DNA from: CBDCZY01 sp965224745
GTDB taxonomy: Bacteria; Pseudomonadota; Gammaproteobacteria; Methylococcales; Methylomonadaceae
NCBI GenBank assembly: GCA_965224745.1
Contig: CBDCZY010000002.1
Span: 620,001 to 684,000 of the forward strand
Length of the DNA stretch: 64,000 nt
Direction: 5' to 3'
The first letter of the stretch is position 1. Every line of letters starts with the position of its first letter. Positions 8,967-17,020 of the stretch are shown piece after piece. Both the position numbers and the translations under genes were made by a program. The notes under the pieces were generated by a model, which was not told the origin of the DNA, did no database searches, and saw nothing but the letters and a program-made list of their open reading frames with translations.

Positions 8967-10538
8967 TTACAGCTTGGTCGCGAAAGCCTGAGTCCAATAA
9001 GAATCATAAGTACTGGACGAATTGTAAACTACAGCGCCACCCATCTGCGTAACATTGGCGTTCATAATATTTTTGCAATGTCCCGGACTATCAATCCAAC
9101 CTTGCACAACAGTTTGAACTGATGAGTAACCAGCTGCAATATTTTCAGCCCAAGCCTGAGGGTTATAACCCAAGCCTTGCAGTCTTGTCCTGACGCTACT
9201 ACCGTTTGATCCGGTATGGCTAAAAAAGTTTTTGTTAGCCATGTCAGCCGAATGATTTTTAGCTGCTTGTGCAAGAACAGGGTTAAAACTTAACGCAGGT
9301 ACCGCAGGATAAAATGTTCCTCCACAGCTCCTTCCTTGGCTCCTTGCCTGATTCACAAGATTTAACATTTGTGAACTTACAGTATCAGCGGATGGTGCTG
9401 GTACTGCTGGAACTGGAGTAGGCGCAGGTGTTGCCACAGGTGTTGGAACCGGTGTTGGAACCGGAGTAGGCGCAGGTGTTGCCACAGGCGTCGGTACCGG
9501 TGTTGGAACCGGAGTAGGCGCAGGTGTTGCCACAGGCGTCGGTACCGGTGTTGGAACCGGAGTAGGCGCAGGTGTTGCCACAGGCGTCGGTGCGGGTGCA
9601 ACAGGAGTGGGTGCCGGTGCTTCAGCAGGCTCAAGATCCTGAGTTTGGGCAGTCGTAGGCGCTTTCACAGTATCTGGTTGAGCTTCTGCAACACCCCAAG
9701 CATAATTTACTTCTGCAAAACCGGACGCATAACCAAAAACTTTCATCACAAGATCTCTGGTGGTTTTACCATGTAACTTGATATATTCGTTGCCTTGACC
9801 AGATCCATCACCATTATAACCCGACCATTCAATTTTCATCTCTTGAAAAGTAACAGTCTGATTATCTGCACTGTTTAACTGCCCATCAGGCCAACCAACT
9901 ACCTTAGTATTGGTCTCTTTGTCATAGAGTTGTATATCAACATCTTGAGGAGATTTCAATTTAATAAAAACATCTGAAATTCCTTTTGGAATTTCCCCAA
10001 CCTTCAAGACCGCATCTTTCTGAACTTGTTGTTGAAAATTTCCATTACCTTTATCGGCCAGTTTACAACCCTCGGCCACACCACCGGTCCATGAGTAATT
10101 TACGGTTGCAAAACCTGCAACATAGCCAAAAGTTTTCATGACTAAGGTGCGGCTGTTTTTTCCGTTAACTTTAATATATTCATTCCCTAGTCCTGTGCCA
10201 TCTCCACCATAACCAGACCATTCAACATTGACACCTTTAAAATTAGTTGTTTGCTTGCCTTGTTTTGAAAGGATGCCGTCTGGCCAGGAAACAATCTTTT
10301 GTCCGGTTTCTTTATCGTGAAGTTGAATGTCAATATCTTTTGCAGATTTCAAATTAATTTGTATGCCCTCTACGCCAGCTGGAATTTCGCCAACGGTTAC
10401 AATGCCACTTTGAGGGATTTGTTGCTTAAAGCTATCGCTACCACCGTTTGACGTACCATTGCAAAAATCAAATCCTGCAAAAGATGACGAGGAAGTAGTT
10501 GCTAATACAGCAAAGGCAACCAGGGTTTTATTTCTCAT
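8967..10538 (-). CDS. Secreted CAP (SCP/PR1)-domain protein with duplicated N-terminal domain
   Basis: Exported protein of 523 residues. A signal peptide (residues 1-22, cleavage near SSFA-GFD) precedes two homologous domains of about 120 residues (about 24-152 and 156-285). Both carry the matching elements AKDIDIQLHDKETG / PQDVDIQLYDKETN, VEWSGYGGDG / IEWSGYNGDG and NEYIKVNGK / NEYIKLHGK. They look like beta-sandwich adhesion or pre-peptidase-like domains. A Pro/Thr/Val/Ala linker (about 305-380) is built from a 16-residue repeat. The CAP domain fills about 390-523, with NPVLAQAAKNHSADMA, FFSHTGSNG, AENIAAG and SPGHCKNIMN. Bacterial CAP proteins are secreted, with varied or unknown substrates. 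ATG at 10538 follows GGAGACT. Confidence 0.88.
   Translation of the reverse strand: MRNKTLVAFAVLATTSSSSFAGFDFCNGTSNGGSDSFKQQIPQSGIVTVGEIPAGVEGIQINLKSAKDIDIQLHDKETGQKIVSWPDGILSKQGKQTTNFKGVNVEWSGYGGDGTGLGNEYIKVNGKNSRTLVMKTFGYVAGFATVNYSWTGGVAEGCKLADKGNGNFQQQVQKDAVLKVGEIPKGISDVFIKLKSPQDVDIQLYDKETNTKVVGWPDGQLNSADNQTVTFQEMKIEWSGYNGDGSGQGNEYIKLHGKTTRDLVMKVFGYASGFAEVNYAWGVAEAQPDTVKAPTTAQTQDLEPAEAPAPTPVAPAPTPVATPAPTPVPTPVPTPVATPAPTPVPTPVPTPVATPAPTPVPTPVPTPVATPAPTPVPAVPAPSADTVSSQMLNLVNQARSQGRSCGGTFYPAVPALSFNPVLAQAAKNHSADMANKNFFSHTGSNGSSVRTRLQGLGYNPQAWAENIAAGYSSVQTVVQGWIDSPGHCKNIMNANVTQMGGAVVYNSSSTYDSYWTQAFATKL
9415..9600 (-). repeat. 48-bp tandem repeat encoding the Pro-rich linker
   Basis: Three full 48-base units (9415-9462, 9463-9510, 9511-9558) and a partial fourth encode a 16-residue Pro/Thr/Val/Ala repeat. 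Units two and three are identical and unit one differs at only a few bases, so the array is young or kept uniform. Whole-unit gain or loss keeps the reading frame and would only change linker length. Confidence 0.9.
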
Positions 10539-11119
10539 TTATAAAGTCTCCGTGAATCACTTAAATCAGGAAAACATACAAGCCTTACCTTAAAATCAGG
10601 CGTCATTCAAAGTACCTAAAATAGATCCAAAAGAATTCCGACACAAAATAGTTCCGACGAAAGAACATTAAGTTCTTTTATCAAAAATATTAAGACACGA
10701 ATTTTTTAATAAATTATTTGACAGTCTTCAAAGTCGGCTTGCAATGCTTCCTAATTATTAGCTCGCAAGAACTAAAATAATTATAATTAAATATTGGTTA
10801 AATTAACTAAAAATACAATTACTCTTAGCTATGGGTATCTAACCTACAAAATAGCATTTTTATTTTTTATGATGCCGACCCTAGTGCAAAAAAGTGACCT
10901 GAAACGATTATCCATTGAAAACACATGAGATAAACTTCGAACAATATGACCTATGTGCTCGCTTCAGTTTGATAGAATCTCATTATTCTCGTTTCAGCGC
11001 AACAAATTTTTACATTTGGTAGAGTAATGATACTTACGCTTAGTAACGATCATAATTTCCCTATAGTGATAAATTGCTCTTAAACTATTGCATTAACACA
11101 AGCCTGACCTGGAGACTTT
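10539..11119. other. AT-rich intergenic region between divergent CAP gene and speE
   Basis: About 580 bases without a convincing ORF between divergent genes. The stretch is very AT-rich around 10690-10860 and must contain promoters for both flanking genes. A GGAG ribosome binding site lies just before the speE ATG. I could not place a confident -35/-10 pair or an operator. Confidence 0.5.
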
Positions 11120-11983
11120 ATGCCATCAACACAACAATGGTTTACTGAACAACATAAAAATAATGGTAGTTCGTTTTCAATAGAGATCAAGAAAAAACTT
11201 CACGAAGAGACTACAAATTATCAGTTTATCGAAATTTACGCCACTGAATACTTCGGCAACCTAATGGTGATTGATGGTTGCATTATGCTCACTGACTTGG
11301 ATAATTTTATTTATCATGAAATGATCAGTCATCCAGCAATATTTAGTCATCCCAACCCTAAAGAGGTATGGATTATTGGCGGTGGTGACTGCGGTACGCT
11401 AAAAGAAGTGCTTAAACACTCGGGCATTGAGAAAGTGATTCAGATCGATATCGATGAACGTGTCACCCGATTAGCAGAAATTTATTTTCCCGCTCTGTGT
11501 GAATCGAATCTAGATCCGCGTGCCGACTTAAAATTCATTGATGGTATTCTGTGGGTTAAACAATCTAACCCTTCCAGCGTTGATCTAATCATTGTTGATA
11601 GCACCGACCCTGTTGGACCTGCGGAAGGACTTTTTACCGCTGATTTTTTTAAGGATTGTTGTCGCTGTTTGCGCGATGATGGGTTACTCATCCAACAAAG
11701 CGAATCGCCTCTATATCATATTGATATTTTGCAACAAATGCATGGAGCGTTAAGATCCGGGGGATTTATTGATAGCAGAACGATATCGTTTCCCCAATGT
11801 GTTTACCCTTCAGGCTGGTGGAGTGCAACCATGGCCGGTAAAAAACCGCTCAGTACATTTCGTGAACAAGATGCCCTGAATAAAAAATTTCCAACCCATT
11901 ATTACAATGTTGACATGCATAAAGCATCAGCGTTAATGCCAGAATTCTTTAGAACAGCAATGAACAATATTGGTAAGATTTAA
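11120..11983 (+). CDS. speE: Spermidine synthase
   Basis: Aminopropyltransferase that transfers the aminopropyl group of decarboxylated S-adenosylmethionine to putrescine, giving spermidine. The length of 287 residues matches SpeE. The nucleotide-binding motif VWIIGGGDCGTLKEVLKH is near residue 85, IDIDERV near 112 carries the acidic residues, and DLIIVDSTDPVGPAEGLF near 155 holds the catalytic Asp region. ATG at 11120 follows CTGGAGACTTT, a good ribosome binding site. The stop TAA is immediately followed by the GTG of the next gene, so the two share a transcript. speD, needed for the co-substrate, is not in this window. Confidence 0.95.
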   Translation: MPSTQQWFTEQHKNNGSSFSIEIKKKLHEETTNYQFIEIYATEYFGNLMVIDGCIMLTDLDNFIYHEMISHPAIFSHPNPKEVWIIGGGDCGTLKEVLKHSGIEKVIQIDIDERVTRLAEIYFPALCESNLDPRADLKFIDGILWVKQSNPSSVDLIIVDSTDPVGPAEGLFTADFFKDCCRCLRDDGLLIQQSESPLYHIDILQQMHGALRSGGFIDSRTISFPQCVYPSGWWSATMAGKKPLSTFREQDALNKKFPTHYYNVDMHKASALMPEFFRTAMNNIGKI

Positions 11984-12842
11984 GTGAAAAACAAGAACTC
12001 GCTGAATACAGCCTATAAATCAAATAGTCGCCTGCAACAAAAACCACATAAATTGTTGTTTAGTGATATTTCATGGCATCCCAAGATTGAAGCTTTAATG
12101 GCACTTGACTATCATTTTTTGCGCAGTAGTTTTACAAACCAAGGCTATTTGTTTAGAGGCATGTCTACCCAACTTGCTAAGGCATTGCTAATTTAGTATA
12201 GTTAACGTTCCATTTCTTTTATGCATTAAGAGTAATATAGACAGCTCAAGCATTCGAACACTTTTTGTGTAACATTTTGTCTTTCTTCTCATTCGTGCAA
12301 GAAAATGTCTAAAGATACTATTGTAGCCTTCAACTGTGTATGTTTCAGCTTTGGATTGAACGTGTTTTTCGCTAGGAATAAAATGTTCATAGGGCTGCCA
12401 ATAATCGGTTGCTATTGTTCCATTTAATTGATCTTCAATTCCTTCCCAGAGTTTTTGTCCTGTCTGTACGCTTCGGTCGCCAACAATGAAATTGATGAAT
12501 TTTTTCCCATATCTATCAACAGCAATCCATATCCATTTATAGCTTTTTTTTGACCCACATAGGTATGCATTTCATCCATCTCAGCATAAATCACTTGTTC
12601 AGGACTTTTCAATTCGGCAACTTGCTCACCAAAGGATCTAATCCAATTTAGTACCGTGACATTGCTTACGTTCAAAACCCGACCAATTGAACGAAACCCT
12701 AATCCTTCAAGATATAATTGAAGAGCCATCTTTCTTAAATAGAATGGTTTGGCTCCCGAGCCACTAGCAACGGGTGTGATTAAAAGTGATGCAACATGTT
12801 AAGATTGTATTTTATAGAGTTGAAATATAAAAGAAAATATAC

Positions 12843-13124
12843 ATGAACAAAACCATCCCCGAAAAAGATATAAAGCTACTCGAACTTCTAAATGAACATC
12901 CCATACTACGCCATCGTGTTGAGGCATTAATGGCTATCGTAGAAGATGACGATGAAACGATTGAGAAAGCGGATGCAGCGGAGCAACGCGTCATTGAAGA
13001 GGTTCGAAAAATAGGTCACGCAGCACTTTCCGAGTGGGCAGAAAGTAAAAATAAGCGCAATGAAGCTGAATTGAAAGAACAACCCGAATTACGTATTGCA
13101 GGAAAAAAAACTGTGGTGGCATAG
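12843..13124 (+). CDS. ISKra4-family transposase, upstream ORF
   Basis: A 93-residue ORF directly after the left inverted repeat. It is mostly helical and charged (EDDDETIEKADAAEQRVIEE) and is typical of the N-terminal piece of ISKra4 transposases. It ends 28 bases into the downstream ORF. The two are joined at a run of eight A (about 13103-13110), where slippage of polymerase or ribosome could fuse them. The frame change is +1 (equivalently -2), so either regulated slippage or a small indel could explain the split. Alone it has no catalytic residues. Confidence 0.75.
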   Translation: MNKTIPEKDIKLLELLNEHPILRHRVEALMAIVEDDDETIEKADAAEQRVIEEVRKIGHAALSEWAESKNKRNEAELKEQPELRIAGKKTVVA

Positions 13125-14160
13125 TACCTTTGATATTATCGAAATTGAAGAAACCCTCTTTCGTGAGTCAACCCATATCGTTCGTACTTTTTCAGATCAA
13201 GCGAATGTGACCTGCCGAAGTACCTCGACGCCTTTACAACGGGCCATCACAGATTTTGGAGCAGACCAGCCATTTGGCCAAGTCAACGCTAAACTCCAAG
13301 AACATTATGGAATAGAGGTACCGGTGAGTAGTATTAGGTTCATCACAGAGCATCATGGCAAAGCGATATTTGAACAAACAGACCTTGTCAGTGACTGGCC
13401 AGATACCTCAGGTACAAAACACGTCATTGCAGAGACAGATGGAGGCATGGTTCCTGTGGTGACCATTGATCCTGAAGCAAAAGATAAGCGAAAAGAAAAA
13501 ACACTGGGCTGGCAAGAACTGCGACTTTGTATTGCCCATGAATGTGGCAGTCGGACGCTGCATTATGGAGGAAACTTTTCTGGGGGTATTGAAGAAACAG
13601 GTCGCCAGTTATTTGATTGCGCGATGAATGTAAACTTTGGCCAACAAACACACGTGCATTCGGTAGGCGATGGCGCATCCTGGATCAAGCGCCAAGTGGA
13701 TGAACAATTTGGCGAAAATGGAACCTATTTAATCGACTTAATGCATCTTTGTGAATACTTGGCAGAAGCGGCACCTAGCTGTACAGGTGACTCGGCATTA
13801 TGGTTAGATGAACAAAAACAACGTTTGAAAATCAATCAGGCCAGCCTTGTTCTTGAAACCCTATTGCCGTTTCTTGAACCATCCGAAACGGATGATGAGA
13901 AAGCGCCGGTTCGTAGGGCTTACCGCTACTTGAGAAATCGTCTGGATCAAGTTGATTATCAAGGTGCGATAGAAAAAGGACTTCCAATCGGTTCAGGTGA
14001 AATTGAAAGCGCTCACCGTTACATTGTTCAAGCTCGGCTTAAGCGTCCTGGAGCTTGGTGGTCACCCAATAATATAGATTATATGTTGGCTTTGCGATTA
14101 TGTAGAATCAATCAACGATGGGAAAATTACTGGCAAGATGTTAGGCAAAAGGCGGCATGA
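13096..14160 (+). CDS. ISKra4-family transposase, catalytic ORF
   Basis: A 354-residue ORF with the catalytic part of an ISKra4-type transposase. Recognisable elements are VIAETDGGMVPVV near residue 115 with the first acidic residue, VHSVGDGASWIKRQ near 190 and GLPIGSGEIESAHRYIVQ near 300, consistent with DDE chemistry. The N-terminal residues before LFRESTHIVRTF are probably only used as part of a fusion with the upstream ORF. The coding region is intact up to the stop 36 bases before the right end of the element, so the element could still be active. Confidence 0.85.
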   Translation: MQEKKLWWHSTFDIIEIEETLFRESTHIVRTFSDQANVTCRSTSTPLQRAITDFGADQPFGQVNAKLQEHYGIEVPVSSIRFITEHHGKAIFEQTDLVSDWPDTSGTKHVIAETDGGMVPVVTIDPEAKDKRKEKTLGWQELRLCIAHECGSRTLHYGGNFSGGIEETGRQLFDCAMNVNFGQQTHVHSVGDGASWIKRQVDEQFGENGTYLIDLMHLCEYLAEAAPSCTGDSALWLDEQKQRLKINQASLVLETLLPFLEPSETDDEKAPVRRAYRYLRNRLDQVDYQGAIEKGLPIGSGEIESAHRYIVQARLKRPGAWWSPNNIDYMLALRLCRINQRWENYWQDVRQKAA

Positions 14161-15060
14161 TGAAAATTTAGTCTTGCATCACTTTTAATCGTACCCACTA
14201 GCAACAGTATATCGAAAATTACATTCTTTACATTTGTAACGCTGCTTTTGTTTTACGATACCATCTTTGATGTTTTTATTAGATTTGCATTTAGGGCATT
14301 CCATTAAATTTCTCGCTCTCTTTAGAAAGATATCAAAAATTTAATTCTAACATAAAACTATACTAAATTAGCAATGCCCTTGCTAAATCGTTAATAGAGG
14401 AAAAATTCGGCTATTTTACTGATGACAGGCCGCAATGCTTGTTAGAAAAAGAGCTGGATATCTTCTTCCTATCGCACGAACTGTCTGATGCTTTAAGTAT
14501 CTCAAAACTCTGGCAGAAAAATAACGATAGTGCTATTTTAGTCTTACCAAGTAGTTATTTTATTCAAGCATTGAAATTTCATGAAGCAGCCATGATGGGT
14601 TTTGCCGAACCGGGGTTTGTTTTTCATTATCCTTGTTTAGTCAACCCGCTTCGTTTGGCAGACCTTGCTTACGTTATCGTTCACCCTAACAAGTTTAAAA
14701 ACATTTTGGAGGCTGGAACACATGCAAATTTACTCAATAAGTTGATCTCACCAGCCCTTGATCAAACAGCAGATGATCAAAAAGCGCACATGGAAAAGGC
14801 TTTAATCACATTATTAGATCAACACGATATTAAGCCAGGCAAAATAAAGAGCTCTGATAATTTTCCAAGCAAATTAGCTCAACCTATCTAAATTCATTTA
14901 GTTCTCTAAAAACTTCAACCAATGTAGCCAATAAATCGGCGCTTTTTCTAGTACAAACGCTGATTAAAAGCAAGCTGGGATACTACTGCTTAATTTTTAT
15001 GTATTGATTTGAAAAAACCGAACCTCTCTGAGGTGCTTCAGCAGGTTAAAACACTAAAAT

Positions 15061-15999
15061 TTAGGGCGCCAGCTTATCCACTTTTCTTCCATTACTTCGA
15101 ATCCTTAAATAACTGGCAAATCTTGGAAGACCCTGTTTTGTTTTCCCGTAATACTTATAGGTAATCTGTTGACCGATGGGGGGCGGACTTTCTCTGTCTG
15201 CATCACTAAAGCCGGATCCAATCTTAAATTTTTTACCGTCCTCGGTTTCTACCACTATCGCGCCCAATTTGTTTATATATTTCCCTTTCCCGGGGGAATA
15301 ACCCAGAACTTTCGCTTCCGCATCTAAATAAGGCTTCATTTTCAGAAGATCTCCGGTTCGACCGGCTCGATAAGTAGCTGTTGCTCGATGCAGCATAAGA
15401 CCCTCACCGCCTTTTTTAACTATTTTATTCAACAACTTATCTAAATGTTTAGTTGAATTAACACGCCACTGTTTGATGATTTGTATCCTGCATTTAGTAG
15501 CCAGATTTATAGTCCGAAGTTTGGCTAGTCGCTGAGTAAAACTCCCTTGTCCTTTCGGTAAATCAAAAACCATGTACTTAACTTGTTGCCACCTATCATT
15601 TTCTGGTGTTCTTTTTCTAACGATACTTACCAATTCCTCAAATTTTCCTCTCCCTAACCACAATTCGCCATCTAAGGGAAAACTCGGAAAACACGAGGTA
15701 AACCATTCGGGTGCAACATACACATTTCCTCGCCGTGAACGCAATGATGATCCATTCCAGTAAGCTCTCACGCCATCAAGTTTTTCACTCACCCAATAGT
15801 CTCTGATATTTGGACCGGGTTGATAAACTTTAGCAAGCATTAATTGTGGCACTTGACTTGGATTATCTGCCGCTAGCACCATAGATGATAAGGAAAACAG
15901 TAACAATGCTTGCAAAACTACACAATGACCAAATATACGGGTATTAACTAACACTTCGTTAGTACATCCGACCTCACATGATTTCTTTAACAACTTCAT
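15061..15999 (-). CDS. Exported ATP-dependent DNA ligase (LigE type)
   Basis: Minimal ATP-dependent DNA ligase that seals nicks using a covalent ligase-AMP intermediate. The adenylation Lys is in the motif SEKLDGVRAYWNG; further nucleotidyltransferase motifs are LDGELWLGRG, EGLMLHRA and LLKMKPYLDAEA, with a short C-terminal OB domain. A hydrophobic segment (VVLQALLLFSLSSMVLA) before ADNPSQ indicates a signal peptide, as in the periplasmic LigE group. The open frame extends to 16014 with a TTG; the ATG at 15999 is chosen, although the AAGGGA before it is very close, and a GTG further in is also possible. It is divergent from an endonuclease I gene. Confidence 0.86.
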   Translation of the reverse strand: MKLLKKSCEVGCTNEVLVNTRIFGHCVVLQALLLFSLSSMVLAADNPSQVPQLMLAKVYQPGPNIRDYWVSEKLDGVRAYWNGSSLRSRRGNVYVAPEWFTSCFPSFPLDGELWLGRGKFEELVSIVRKRTPENDRWQQVKYMVFDLPKGQGSFTQRLAKLRTINLATKCRIQIIKQWRVNSTKHLDKLLNKIVKKGGEGLMLHRATATYRAGRTGDLLKMKPYLDAEAKVLGYSPGKGKYINKLGAIVVETEDGKKFKIGSGFSDADRESPPPIGQQITYKYYGKTKQGLPRFASYLRIRSNGRKVDKLAP

Positions 16000-16125
16000 T
16001 CCCTTTATTTGCAATATACAGTTACATAGTTGCTGAGACTGGTTTCGATATATAATTAATAATACTCACAGTGATGTAATTATTTAATCAGTCCTATCTA
16101 CTCACATTAACTATAGTAAAAACCA

Positions 16126-16812
16126 ATGCCATCACCTCAATTAAATAAAACAACCTTTGGTTGGGTCACAAAAACCCTGCTAATTGTATTTTTAACTGCT
16201 TCAAACGCCCAGCTGCTAGCTGCACAGCAAGGTATTGAAGATTACCGTTCAGCTCGTAGGTTATTTTGGTCTGTGCTTTATAAACAAGGAGGAGAAACTC
16301 TATATTGTGGATCGACGTTAGGAAACAGAAAAGGTCCCAGAACAAACGTTGAACACATCTTTCCAATGTCATGGGCTACCAAGGAATTAAAGTGTGGCAC
16401 CCGGAAACAATGCCGTCGACGAAGTGCTCAATTCAACCGACTGGAAGGAGATTTACACAATCTTTTTCCTGCTTTGGCATCCATCAACGACGCCCGTGCG
16501 AATTTTAGATTTGGCGAGATTCCTGGCGAAAAGCGACGCTTTAGATCCTGTGATTTCGAAATTAATCAACGGGCAAGAGTTGCCGAACCAAGACCTAAAG
16601 CACGTGGTGAAATTGCACGCGCTATGTTTTATATGCGAGATGAATACCGCTTACCAATATTTTCCAAGCTGGGTCGATTATTACAAAAGTGGCACCGGAA
16701 AGACCCTCCCAGCATGGTGGAAAAGAACAGGAACGGTATTATAGAGAAACTTCAGGGAACTCGCAATAAGTATATTGACCAACCCGAATTAGCCTCTAAA
16801 CTGCGATTTTGA
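16126..16812 (+). CDS. endA: Periplasmic endonuclease I
   Basis: Endonuclease I family (EndA/Dns), a secreted non-specific DNase of the His-Me (beta-beta-alpha metal) group. An N-terminal hydrophobic signal (LLIVFLTASNAQLLA, cleavage about residue 35) precedes the mature enzyme. The catalytic motif GPRTNVEHIFPMSW and the metal/structural motif LEGDLHNLFPALASINDARA are intact, as is RFGEIPG. The length of 228 residues is standard. It is divergent from the exported ligase at 15061-15999, with a 126-base intergenic region that must hold both promoters. Possible roles are nutrient DNA breakdown or processing of incoming DNA. Confidence 0.92.
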   Translation: MPSPQLNKTTFGWVTKTLLIVFLTASNAQLLAAQQGIEDYRSARRLFWSVLYKQGGETLYCGSTLGNRKGPRTNVEHIFPMSWATKELKCGTRKQCRRRSAQFNRLEGDLHNLFPALASINDARANFRFGEIPGEKRRFRSCDFEINQRARVAEPRPKARGEIARAMFYMRDEYRLPIFSKLGRLLQKWHRKDPPSMVEKNRNGIIEKLQGTRNKYIDQPELASKLRF

Positions 16813-16825
16813 CTAGTTGTTTAAA

Positions 16826-16966
16826 GGATATCTCTAATAATAAGGATTTTTGTATGAGTTCAAGGCGGATGTTTTTCGAGAACCGAAGTGTATATGAAAT
16901 ACATGAGGATCGTAGAAAATCATCCAACGTAGAAAGCGGACAAAAAGACAATTATTAGAGGGTGCC
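16826..16966. repeat. Palindromic MITE-like element, family A copy 1
   Basis: About 141 bases starting GGATATCTCTAATAAT and ending ATTATTAGAGGGTGCC, so the ends are imperfect inverted repeats. The interior can fold on itself: TTTTTGT near the left pairs with ACAAAAA near the right and GGATG pairs with CATCC, with a GTGTAT/ATACAT tip. It resembles 50773-50931 in the opening bases, the GGATCGTA box and the right-hand (G/A)GACAAAAAG box. No ORF. Confidence 0.65.
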
Positions 16967-17020
16967 CTTACGCAATGCTATTAAGATTAGCCGTACGGTA
17001 TCGCAGGAATACTTAAATGA

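Larger units (their letters stand above)
12772..14196 (+). mobile_element. ISKra4-like element nested in IS1
   Basis: Element of 1425 bases with 23-base terminal inverted repeats (GGGTGTGATTAAAAGTGATG and GGGTACGATTAAAAGTGATG, each followed by CAA, two mismatches). It is flanked by the 9-base duplication ACTAGCAAC at 12763-12771 and 14197-14205. It carries two overlapping ORFs in different frames on the plus strand, opposite to the IS1 transposase it disrupted. Confidence 0.93.
12188..14304 (-). pseudogene. IS1 InsAB transposase, split
   Basis: Start ATG at 14304 (minus). The first 36 residues form the IS1 zinc finger MECPKCKSNKNIKDGIVKQK with a second Cys pair (YKCKECNF). The coding sequence is cut at 14197 by the nested element and resumes at 12762 with GSGAKPFYLRKMALQLYLEG. 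The helix-turn-helix region follows, then a run of eight A around 12550, where a -1 shift leads from YAEMDEMHTYVGQKK into SYKWIWIAVDRYGKK and the rest of the DDE domain, ending near 12188. Such an A-run frameshift is how IS1 normally makes InsAB. The nested insertion, not the frameshift, inactivates this copy. Confidence 0.9.
12181..14378 (-). mobile_element. IS1-family element, interrupted by an ISKra4-like element
   Basis: Terminal inverted repeats of 23 bases match perfectly (GGCATTGCTAATTTAGTATA plus GTT at the left, its complement at the right end). They are flanked by the 8-base duplication CTTGCTAA at 12173-12180 and 14379-14386. Without the nested element it would be 764 bases, the size of IS1 (768). 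It encodes an InsA/InsB-type transposase on the minus strand. The perfect ends and target duplication point to a recent insertion. It landed in the ART-like gene. Confidence 0.95.
11984..14891 (+). pseudogene. ART-like protein gene split by a nested insertion sequence
   Basis: The gene begins with GTG directly after speE (TAAGTG) and is interrupted at 12180. The reading frame resumes exactly at 14387 once the element and one 8-base duplicate are removed. The joined product is about 233 residues. It contains YLFRGMSTQLAKSLI (residues about 54-68), then DIFFLSHELSDALSISKLW and ILVLPSSYFIQAL, and FHYPCLVNPLRLADLAYVIV near the C-terminus. The order of an RG motif on a strand, an F(F/L)S..A strand-helix and a later strand pair resembles the ADP-ribosyltransferase (R-S-E) fold; that is a pattern-level inference. 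No signal peptide is seen. As it stands the gene is broken and cannot give a full protein. Confidence 0.72.

Noticed and set aside
9400..9610. CRISPR-like array
   Set aside because: The regular 48-bp repeat has no unique spacers and is coding; no cas genes are nearby.
9062..9634. Repetitive minus-strand frames in the CAP gene
   Set aside because: They come from reading the 48-bp repeat in another frame.
16394..16744. Plus-strand ORF of 116 codons inside endA
   Set aside because: Shadow of the endonuclease I gene in another frame.
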